Below are positions 1-7,517 of a stretch of 25,000 bases of DNA, piece after piece (within the stretch, counting starts at the first letter, position 1; each line of letters begins with the position of its first letter). The position numbers and the translations under genes are program-made. This stretch comes from Symsagittifera roscoffensis (lineage: Eukaryota; Xenacoelomorpha; Acoela; Convolutidae), in assembly GCF_963678635.1 (NCBI RefSeq), contig NW_026970685.1, positions 1 through 25,000 of the forward strand, written 5' to 3'. The notes under the pieces were generated by a model. It saw only the letters and a program-made list of their open reading frames with translations, was not told the origin of the DNA and made no database searches.

Positions 1-29
1 TTGGTCCCGTTTTGCCAAAACGGGACCAA
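1..29. repeat. Perfect inverted repeat, 14-bp arms, copy 1
   Basis: The arm TTGGTCCCGTTTTG is followed by one base and then its exact reverse complement. It could form a cruciform or RNA hairpin. It marks the start of each 175-bp unit. Confidence 0.9.
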
Positions 30-175
30 AACTGAACCATCACAGAATCCAGAAAAATTATTTTTTTTTGATTGAAAACTCTTTTCCTAGTGATTACAAG
101 TCATACCTGTCTGTTAGAAATCGTTTTCACATCAATCCAAGCACTGAACAAAAAGTTAGATTTTTTGGTCCCGTC

Positions 176-204
176 TTGGTCCCGTTTTGCCAAAACGGGA
201 CCAA
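176..204. repeat. Perfect inverted repeat, 14-bp arms, copy 2
   Basis: This is the same 29-bp palindrome as at 1-29, conserved without change in the second satellite unit. Confidence 0.9.
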
Positions 205-372
205 AACTGAACCATCACAGAGTCCAGAAAAATTATTTTTTTTTGATTGAAAACTCTTTTCCTAGTGATTACAAGTCATACCTGTCTGTTAGAAATCGTT
301 TTCACATCAATCCAAGCACTGAACAAAAAGTTAGATTTTTTGGTCCCGTCTTGGTCCCGTCTTGGTCCCGTT

Positions 373-568
373 TTTTCGGGTGACACAAGGAGTCATTTTT
401 TCAAAAATTCAAAAAAAAATGTTTTTTTCATTTTTTTTTTGGTTTTTCATGTTCAAAAAGAAGACCCTCAAAGTTTTCCATCGTTAAATACTCATTTTGA
501 CAATCGGGGGTGGATTTCAGGCCGATTTCAGTTTGGTCCCTCCTTGGTCCCGTTGGGCGCAGGTCACC
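373..568. other. AT-rich junction between satellite and broken 28S
   Basis: This stretch has A/T runs (about 395-445) and then a mixed segment. Two more TTGGTCCC motifs (about 534-553) lie within 20 bp of the last recognisable 28S base. No gene is visible. Read on the minus strand it follows the 28S break directly, so it could be an insertion in 28S, a replacement of the 28S 3' end, or external spacer. The 12-mer AAATGAGTATTT occurs here in minus orientation near 485 and again next to the 368-bp satellite. Confidence 0.6.
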
Positions 569-652
569 CTCAACAGGGTCTTCTTTCCCCACTGATTAGG
601 CTTTGCCCGTTCCCAAAGCTGTGGTTTCGCTGGATGGTAGATAGGGACAGTA

Positions 653-751
<99 letters not shown>

Positions 752-768
752 ATTTGAATTTCTTCACT

Positions 769-802
<34 letters not shown>

Positions 803-2690
803 CGTCAGAACCGTTTCACCAGCCATCGCAATGCTTTGTTTTAATTAAACAGTCGGATTCCCCTTGTCCAAACCAGTTCAGAGTTTGAACGTTTAATGTG
901 CGACAGATTTGACCTAAAGCATATCCATCATCGATGCGCCAAACGCCAACAACTCCGAAGAGCCATCGTACGCTTTAGCATATCGAGACTTCAAGCTAAA
1001 GGCTTGTCACACCCATTCCTCAGAGCCAATCCTTCTTCCGAAGGTACGGATCAATTTTGCCGACTTCCCTTATCTACACTGTTCCAAGACCAGAGGCTTT
1101 TCACCTTGGGGACCTGATGCGGTAATTGGTACGATTCACTCTCCTGACATTAGCTGGGCCGAATTTTTACGTGCCACCAGGAACAATTGGGATGCTTCAA
1201 ATGCTGAAACACTCTTTCATGGTTCGAGCCTTATCTCTGATTGATTCAATTCCAAGGTCTCTACTGCATGTTATAAAGAAAAGATAACTCTTCCCCAAGG
1301 TCCCAATGACTAAATTCGACTGAGATGACGTTGCCGTCGTAATGCCAAGAGAGTAAGTTCGGGAATTTTAACCCGATGCTCTTTCGAGACTCAGCAGTTT
1401 TCAAAAAACCACTATTCAAGACTTTGGCCTTAGCCTGTCTTTTAGAATCGACTAACTCATGTGCAAATGCTGTTCACATGAAAACCTTTCCCGCTTCAGT
1501 CCTCAAAGTTCTCATTTGAGTACTTGCTACTTCCACCAAGATCTGCTCCATTGGCCGCTTCGAGCATATACTCACGTATACACTTTTGCGCAACCAATGC
1601 GTCCTCCTACACATGAACATACTTTAAGACCAGTTCTAAACCAGTCTTAAGCATCCAGCCGAAGCCAGAATCTGATGTTCATGGTCAGGTATAGGCCACG
1701 AGCTCTAGTGCCATCCATTTTCAGGGCTGATTGATTCGGCAGGTGAGTTGTTACACATTCCTTAGCGGTTTTCAACTTCCATGACCACCGTCCTGCTGTC
1801 AATATCAATCAACACCTTTTGTGGTGACTCATGAGCAAGTAGTTAGGCGCCTTAACCCAACTTTTGGTTCATCCCACATCGCCGGTTCTGCTTACCAAAA
1901 GCGGCCCACAAAAAGCTCGCATTCAAAGTTCAAGTGCAATTAAGTCACAAGAACATCTCACCGATTTATAGTTTGAGAATAGGTGAAGGAAAAGTTTTCC
2001 CCCAGTCCTCTAATCATTCGCTTTAACCGATGAAATTGCACAGCGAAGATTTTTCAATCTTGCTTAAGCTTTTGCTATCCTGAGGGAAACTTCGGAGGAA
2101 ACCAGCTACTAGATGGTTCGATTAGTCTTTCGCCCCTATGCTCAGGTCAGACGATCGATTTGCACGTCAGAACCGCTTCGGGCTTCCACCATGGTTTCCC
2201 GTGGCTTCACCCTGCCCAAGCATAGATCACCATCTTTCGGGTCGTGTGCTACTTGCTCTGGATCAGTCATGTTTTAGCAACATAACCGTCCGTGGTTGCG
2301 AGACATCGCTTTGACGCTCTCACCACAAAAGTTAATGCAACTCATAAAAGTTACACCGTTCACTTTCATTACGCGTGTACGCTTTCAAACAGCGACAGCA
2401 CTTGCAAGCAACTCACACTCCTTGGTCCGTGTTTCAAGACGGGCTGTAGAGAGCATTGATTGGGATGTTAAGGTCAGACAGGCAAACAAAAGAGATAAAA
2501 CTTTATCTCATTTAGTCAAGACACAACAAATTTGAAATCCGAAGAAAACAAATAGCTCGCATCTTTAACAATGATCACCAAAAGACTTTAACAACACTAC
2601 CCGGTGGTCTAGAATCAAGTTCAAGACATTGGGCATGATAACGCTCACTCCAGTTCTCCTTCAACGGTTTCACGTACTTTTCACTCTCTC

Positions 2691-2728
<38 letters not shown>

Positions 2729-3077
2729 TGCTATCGGTCTCGCTTTATAATTAGCTTTTGGAGAGACATATCTCCAGCTTCGAGTTGCACTTTCAAACAA
2801 CTCTACTCATAGGAATGCGCCGTCGACAAGTTATAACAAGACTGTTACGGGATTTTTACCCTCTTTGATGCTATTTTCCAATAGACATCCAGTCAAGTCA
2901 ACAAGCCAGGCAGCAAACCATACCGGACACCGAGGAGTGTTACCACTCCTCTTCCCGATGAGCTTTTCCCTGTTCATTCGCCATTACTAAGGGATTCTCG
3001 GTTGATTTCTTTTCCTCCCCTTACTGATATGCTTAAGTTCAGGGGGTTCTCTCGTCCAAATCAGGTTACGATTTAAA
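569..3077 (-). rRNA. 28S (large subunit) rRNA, 5' part: domains I-IV and start of V
   Basis: This is the core of the large ribosomal subunit RNA. On the minus strand the order of conserved blocks is normal. The 5' region has CTGAACTTAAGCATATCAG (3024-3042). AAGTACCGTGAGGGAAAG follows (2709-2726), then GACCCGAAAGATGG (about 2227-2240), CCATCTAGTAGCTGG (2102-2116), GAGCACTGGGCAGAAATCAC in + sense (779-798), and the R2/I-PpoI target CTCTTAAGGTAGCC (about 707-720). It ends at GAAGACCCTGTTGAG, in the domain V strand that lines the peptidyl-transferase centre. The usual continuation (CTTGACTC...) is replaced by unrelated sequence. About 2.5 kb fits a 28S complete up to that point, so the break is abrupt and not gradual decay. 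The 5' end is placed from similarity and could be off by 10-20 bases. Whether the product is functional is unknown. Confidence 0.93.
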
Positions 3078-3383
3078 GGCACTCAAGCATCCATAAAACT
3101 ACCGAAGTAGTAATGTGCAGGAGTTTATCACTCTAGCTTAGGCAAACTGAAGATCGAACACTGTTTAAACGCGCTCTCAATGCAATCACATGTATCACAC
3201 CGGTACTACATCTGAACAGCTCTTTGATCAACAGAATACCCAAGTTTGAGCGACTTGATTTAAGTGTTCTAACCAATCCCGAAGGATCTCGTAGATACAC
3301 CAGCAAAAGAACGGACCAATCCGAAGACAGATCGCTCTTACCCTCAGATTTCTCCAAAAGTAAGCGTTCAATCGATTTCAAAT
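3078..3383 (-). other. Internal transcribed spacer 2 (ITS2)
   Basis: This is the spacer between 5.8S and 28S on the transcribed strand. It holds one A block (about 3141-3257) and a B-type block (about 3258-3378). Both are homologous to the repeat units of ITS1, but B here is clearly diverged from the near-identical ITS1 copies. Near 28S it has a hairpin ACTAC-TTCG-GTAGT (about 3100-3113). Limits follow from the flanking rRNA calls and are approximate. Confidence 0.75.
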
Positions 3384-3536
3384 AACCCTGATTCGGACGC
3401 GATCAACAGCCGAAGCTGAGACCGCCTTTTGCGTTAGAGAGGTCAGTAAACAAATCTTGCGATTCTTACTGAATTAACACATATAGCTGTGCTCCTCCTC
3501 GTAAAGCGAGCCTAGTGATCCCCCGTTGAAGGTTGT
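3384..3536 (-). rRNA. 5.8S rRNA (divergent)
   Basis: 5.8S pairs with the 5' end of 28S in the large subunit. On the minus strand, CTTCAACGGGGGATCACTAG runs into GCTCG, like the animal 5.8S start (GGATCACTCGGCTCG). It continues ACGAGGAGGAGCACAGC (usual CGATGAAGAACGCAGC), then a GTAAGAATCGCA stretch resembling GTGAATTGCAGG, AACGCA, and a helix-7 hairpin CAGC-TTCG-GCTG. Length of about 153 nt is normal. The position between 18S and 28S supports the call. The most conserved core of 5.8S carries several changes, so this is either a fast-evolving lineage or a decaying copy. Ends are approximate. Confidence 0.8.
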
Positions 3537-3660
3537 TTTTCGACCATCTAGCACTGGTTTGATTTAGAACAAAGCCAACCGCAGTCGGACTTTGAGCTGT
3601 CTCGACCACCCTGTTTTTTAGCATTTGGGCCTTCGCTTTCCTCAGTCTTTCTCTTACAAC

Positions 3661-4988
3661 GGCAAACTGAAGATCGAACACTGTTTAAACGCGCTCTCAA
3701 TGCAATCACATGTATCACACCGGTACTACATCTGAACAGCTCTTTGATCAACAGAATACCCAAGTTCGAGCGACTTGCTTAAGTGTTCTATCCAGTCCCT
3801 AAGGATCTGACAGATACACCAGTAAAAGAACCGGATCAATCCGAAGACTGATCACTCCTACGATCGGATTTCTCCAAAAGTAAGTGTTCACTCGATTAGA
3901 ACAAAGCCAACCGCAGTCGGACTTTGAGCTGTCTGGACCACCCTGTTCTTAAGCATTTGGGCCTTCGCTTTCCTCAGTCTTTCTCTTACAACGGCAAACT
4001 GAAGATCGAACACTGTTTAAACGCGCTCTCAATGCAATCACATGTATCACACCGGTACTACATCTGAACAGCTCTTTGATCAACAGAATACCCAAGTTCG
4101 AGCGACTTGCTTAAGTGTTCTATCCAGTCCCTAAGGATCTGACAGATACACCAGTAAAAGAACCGGATCAATCCGAAGACTGATCACTCCTACGATCGGA
4201 TTTCTCCAAAAGTAAGTGTTCACTCGATTAGAACAAAGCCAACCGCAGTCGGACTTTGAGCTGTCTGGACCACCCTGTTCTTAAGCATTTGGGCCTTCGC
4301 TTTCCTCAGTCTTTCTCTTACAACGGCAAACTGAAGATCGAACACTGTTTAAACGCGCTCTCAATGCAATCACATGTATCACACCGGTACTACATCTGAA
4401 CAGCTCTTTGATCAACAGAATACCCAAGTTCGAGCGACTTGCTTAAGTGTTCTATCCAGTCCCTAAGGATCTGACAGATACACCAGTAAAAGAACCGGAT
4501 CAATCCGAAGACTGATCACTCCTACGATCGGATTTCTCCAAAAGTAAGTGTTCACTCGATTAGAACAAAGCCAACCGCAGTCGGACTTTGAGCTGTCTGG
4601 ACCACCCTGTTCTTAAGCATTTGGGCCTTCGCTTTCCTCAGTCTTTCTCTTACAACGGCAAACTGAAGATCGAACACTGTTTAAACGCGCTCTCAATGCA
4701 ATCACATGTATCACACCGGTACTACATCTGAACAGCTCTTTGATCAACAGAATACCCAAGTTCGAGCGACTTGCTTAAGTGTTCTATCCAGTCCCTAAGG
4801 ATCTGACAGATACACCAGTAAAAGAACCGGATCAATCCGAAGACTGATCACTCCTACGATCGGATTTCTCCAAAAGTAAGTGTTCACTCGATTAGAACAA
4901 AGCCAACCGCAGTCGGACTTTGAGCTGTCTGGACCACCCTGTTCTTAAGCATTTGGGCCTTCGCTTTCCTCAGTCTTTCTCTTACAAC
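3661..4988. repeat. Four 332-bp tandem ITS units lacking 5.8S
   Basis: Units start at 3661, 3993, 4325 and 4657 and look identical by eye. Each matches the 520-bp unit at 3141-3660 except that 188 bp containing 5.8S are absent. A GATTT lies on each side of the 5.8S segment (3374-3378 and 3561-3565), close to the junction. They read as copies of ITS1 end plus ITS2 with the gene removed. Confidence 0.88.
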
Positions 4989-5100
4989 GGCAAACTGAAG
5001 ATCGAACACTGTTTAAACGCGCTCTCAATGCAATCACATGTATCACACCGGTACTACATCTGAACAGCTCTTTGATCAACAGAATACCCAAGTTCGAGTG

Positions 5101-5323
5101 ACCTCCCATCATCAATGGGGGATTGCATTCCTATCTGACATCGGGGTCAACAGCATCAATATACTTGATACTGCCAATTTAAACCATTAAAGGCAATTTT
5201 CATGATGCAGATAGAGCAATTCAATCTACGCTTTAGGTCATCAATTGTAGCTTCGCATCCGCCTTCTCAGGCAGACGCTTGAAACCAGGGAACTGAACAC
5301 ACTGTTCCTCTCGTACTAAGTGT
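5101..5323 (-). rRNA. Displaced 28S domain VI fragment (sarcin-ricin loop), copy 1
   Basis: On the minus strand this begins ACTTAGTACGAGAGGAACAG, the near-universal sarcin-ricin loop where elongation factors bind. It continues through TGCGAAGCTAC, a eukaryotic 28S signature downstream of that loop, and through helices that can still pair, for example CCCATTGATGATGGG. In an ordinary gene this lies 3' of domain V; here it sits inside ITS1, upstream of 5.8S. The preceding 28S domain V is absent: the join is to a short 28S domain II-like patch. It may be one piece of a fragmented LSU rRNA or a pseudogene fragment. The sequence alone does not decide. The 3' limit is set where block A starts. Confidence 0.75.
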
Positions 5324-5325
5324 TA

Positions 5326-5342
5326 CCCAAGCATAGATCACC
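5326..5342 (-). repeat. 17-nt patch identical to 28S domain II, copy 1
   Basis: CCCAAGCATAGATCACC (+ strand) is identical to 28S at 2215-2231, the segment beside GACCCGAAAGATGG. It directly precedes the domain VI fragment in transcription order. Confidence 0.7.
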
Positions 5343-5504
5343 CTGTTTTTGAGCGTTTGGGCCCTCGCTTTTCTCAGTCTTACTCTTACGAAGGCAAACT
5401 GAAGATCGAACACTGTTTAAACGCTCTCTCAATGCAATCACATGTATCACACCGGTACTACATCTAAACAGCTCTTTGATCAACAGAATACCCAAGTTCG
5501 AGCG

Positions 5505-5729
5505 ACCTCCCATCATCAATGGGGGATTGCATTCCTATCTGACATCGGGGTCAACAGCATCAATATACTTGATACTGCCAATTTAAACCATTAAAGGCAA
5601 TTTTCATGATGCAGATAGAGCAATTCAATCTACGCTTTAGGTCATCAATTGTAGCTTCGCATCCGCCTTCTCAGGCAGACGCTTGAAACCAGGGAACTGA
5701 ACACACTGTTCCTCTCGTACTAAGTGTGA
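5505..5729 (-). rRNA. Displaced 28S domain VI fragment (sarcin-ricin loop), copy 2
   Basis: This second copy is identical to 5101-5323 by eye over about 220 bp, with a three-base difference just upstream of the loop (TAAGTGTTACCC against TAAGTGTGATTACCC, + strand). The loop core lies at 5708-5721. It has the same A and C flanks as copy 1, so the module was duplicated as a whole or the copies are homogenised. Confidence 0.75.
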
Positions 5730-5731
5730 TT

Positions 5732-5748
5732 ACCCAAGCATAGATCAC
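5732..5748 (-). repeat. 17-nt patch identical to 28S domain II, copy 2
   Basis: This is the same 17 bases as at 5326-5342 and 2215-2231, in the second domain VI module. Confidence 0.7.
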
Positions 5749-5799
5749 CCTGTTCTTAAGCATTCGGGCCTTCGCTTTCCTCAGTCTTTCTCTAACGAA

Positions 5800-5922
5800 A
5801 GCAAACTGAAAATCGTACACTGTTTAAACGACCAACAAACAAGCTTATCTAGGAGAAGTTACTCCTAAGCTACCATCTAAACAGCTTTTTGATCAACAGA
5901 ATACCCAAGTTTGAGCGACTTC
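5800..5922. repeat. Degenerate A block with a different inner hairpin
   Basis: The outer parts match block A (CACTGTTTAAACG and AACAGAATACCCAAG, + strand). The middle is replaced by unrelated sequence that can form its own hairpin on the minus strand (GCTTAGGAG with CTCCTAGATAAGC). The outer stem CTGTTTA/TAAACAG is perfectly paired. Confidence 0.75.
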
Positions 5923-6112
5923 CTTTTGGCGTCAACAATGACGAGGCATTCGGCTACCTGCTTTTGGCGTCAACAATGACGAGGCATTTGGCTACCTGCT
6001 TTTGGCGTCAAAAATGACGAGGCATTTGGCTACCTGCTTTTGGCGTCAAAAATGACGAGGCATTTGGCTACCTGATTTTGGCGTCAACAATGACGAGACA
6101 TTTGGCTACCTT
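5923..6112. repeat. 38-bp minisatellite built from the 28S R2-site sequence, 5 copies
   Basis: Units start at 5923, 5961, 5999, 6037 and 6075 (5 x 38 bp). Each contains a version of ATGACGAGGCATTTGGCTAC, identical in the best copies to 28S at 691-710. Also shared is GCGTCA, which lies just beside it in 28S (677-682). On the minus strand this is GGTAGCCAAATGCCTCGTCA, the half-site on the 3' side of the R2 retrotransposon insertion point. Copies differ by one or two bases. Confidence 0.9.
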
Positions 6113-6244
6113 CTCTCTTGCTATAATGCACCACTGACTCTCACTTGCTATCATCCACACCGAGCAAGCTACTTTGACTGGGAGCCCATCCCCAGTCTCA
6201 AGCTATCATGCACCACCGTTTTTCTTGCTAATGCACCACCATCA
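6113..6244. repeat. Spacer segment with GAGCAAGCTAC and CATGCACCACCG motifs
   Basis: This holds one copy of the block AGCAAGCTACTTTGACTGGG (6163-6182) and an exact CATGCACCACCG at 6207. It is an irregular relative of the 100-bp repeats at 6415-6748. Confidence 0.75.
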
Positions 6245-6403
6245 TACTAAGGATCACCAACAAGGATCACCTTGAGTTAACCTAACTTGCATCAGGTCAA
6301 CTCTCTTTGAATTATCTTTCGGGAATCTAAGGTGATCCATTAAGGACTACCTTGAGCCAATCTAACCTTAGCTAGACCAACTCTTAGATGAACCATGAAG
6401 GAA
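6245..6403. repeat. Single copy of the 168-bp spacer unit
   Basis: It starts CTAAGGATCACC and continues through CAACTCTTAGATG, matching the tandem array at 23331-25000 with several differences. It lies in the same orientation and again follows an AGCAAGCTAC block, so the two loci share more than one repeat. Confidence 0.85.
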
Positions 6404-6414
6404 CATCATGCTAT

Positions 6415-6748
6415 CATGCACCACCGACTCTTCCTTGCTATTATCAACCACCGAGCAAGCTACTTTAACTGGGAGCCAATCCCCAGTCTCATGCACCACC
6501 GTCTCTCTTACTCACATGCACCACCGACTCTTCCTTGCTATTATCAACCACCGAGCAAGCTACTTTAACTGGGAGCCAATCCCCAGTCTCATGCACCACC
6601 GTCTCTCTTACTCTCATGCACCACCGACTCTTTCTTGCTATCATCAACCACCGAGCAAGCTACTTTGACTGGGAGCCAATCCCCAGTCTCATGCACCACC
6701 GTCTCTCTTACACTCATGCACCACCGACTCTTTTTTGATTATGCACCA
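6415..6748. repeat. 100-bp tandem repeats in ITS1, three units plus a partial
   Basis: Units start at 6415, 6515 and 6615, with a partial from 6715. Each has two CATGCACCACCG motifs around a CTACTTTRACTGGGAGCCAA block. Open frames of 67-86 codons here are consequences of the repeat. Confidence 0.9.
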
Positions 6749-6840
6749 CCACCTTTCAGCAAAATCTCCAAAAAGATCTACTGCGTACCGGGTCATATTT
6801 AATGAGCTGACCGGCTCTTCGCTCAAACAGTGGCATTAGT

Positions 6841-6862
6841 CACTGATCCTTCCGCAGGTTCC

Positions 6863-6900
<38 letters not shown>

Positions 6901-6986
6901 CAATTAAGCTCGATCCGCTTCCACCTATTGCCAGGACCGAAGTCTCAGCGACGGGCTTCCGCAATTCTTGCTTAAACATCCAATCA

Positions 6987-7026
<40 letters not shown>

Positions 7027-7471
7027 ATCCCCAGTAGTTGTTGACTACCGAGTACTAGGAATTCCTGGTTCACGAATGCAAGTTACAACATTCGATCCCC
7101 TTCACGCTCATGAATTTTAGGTGATTACCCGGACCATATAGGCCAAGGTTATCCCTCAATTTAAATTCACCAGTGTAGCGCGCGTGCAGTCCAGGACATC
7201 TAAGGGCATCACAGACCTGTTATAGCCTCACTTCACTTGTGCTATTTAATTGCACATAGTACCTCTAAGAAGTAACCAATACTCTAACGAGAATGGCACT
7301 ATTTAGATGATCAAGATCTCGTTCGTTATCGGAATTAACCAGACAGATCACTCCACTAACTAAGAACGGCCATGCACCACCGCCCATATAATCATGAAAG
7401 ATCATCAATCTGTCAATCCTTAAGATGTCTGGACCTGGTGAGATTTCCCGTGTTGAGTCAAATTAAGCCGC

Positions 7472-7517
<46 letters not shown>

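Larger units (their letters stand above)
1..372. repeat. 175-bp tandem satellite with GGTCCCG motifs
   Basis: Two copies of a unit of about 175 bp start at 1 and 176. Each opens with a perfect inverted repeat and continues with an AT-rich body including a T9-10 tract. The second copy ends in three head-to-tail 11-mers (TTGGTCCCGTC near 340, 351 and 362). Short open frames here simply restate the repeat and are not genes. The left end is cut by the window, so the array may extend further. It is AT-rich and unlike the rRNA sequence it adjoins. Confidence 0.9.
3141..5922. repeat. Modular A-X-C spacer repeat family (eight A blocks)
   Basis: A conserved block A of about 115 bp (+ strand start GGCAAACTGAAGATCGAAC) occurs at 3141, 3661, 3993, 4325, 4657, 4989, 5393 and, degenerate, at 5800. 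Between successive A blocks lies a variable insert and then a shared block C of about 50 bp (core AGCATTTGGGCCTTCGCTTT). The insert is B plus 5.8S (spacing 520), B alone (332, four times), or a 28S domain VI fragment (404 and 407). On the minus strand A can form an outer stem CTGTTYA/TAAACAG. Confidence 0.9.
3537..6840 (-). other. Internal transcribed spacer 1 (ITS1), about 3.3 kb
   Basis: This is the spacer between 18S and 5.8S on the transcribed strand. It is much longer than the few hundred bases usual in eukaryotes. It is almost wholly tandem repeats: 332-bp units, two modules with 28S domain VI pieces, a 38-bp minisatellite, 100-bp repeats and one 168-bp unit. About 90 bp next to 18S (6749-6840) shows no repeat. 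Confidence 0.8.

Noticed and set aside
72-690. Open frames of 60-147 codons at the left end
   Set aside because: They read through the GGTCCCG satellite, T tracts and antisense 28S, with no domain.
2400-2445. 28S CCCGTCTTG / GGACCAAGGAG as the source of the GGTCCCG satellite
   Set aside because: The shared runs are only 9-11 bases and broken, so chance is an adequate explanation.
3141-3257. Block A as a 5.8S gene (partial likeness to GCGATAC, GTGAATTGCA and TCGAATCTT)
   Set aside because: A much better 5.8S lies at 3384-3536 in the right place. Block A lacks the animal-type 5' start and occurs in ITS2 as well.
4989-5097. Block A as the true 3' end of 28S following domain VI
   Set aside because: It follows domain VI twice and has weak likeness to the final LSU helices, but it also occurs in six units without domain VI, including ITS2. 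Not excluded, but unsupported.
5101-5729. Domain VI fragments as bacterial or organelle LSU rRNA
   Set aside because: The loop flank GAGGAACAG and the GCGAAGCTAC segment are of eukaryotic nuclear type.
3141-6112. Tandem repeats in ITS1 as a CRISPR array
   Set aside because: There are no short palindromic repeats with unique spacers. Units are contiguous and include rRNA-derived sequence in a eukaryotic rDNA locus.
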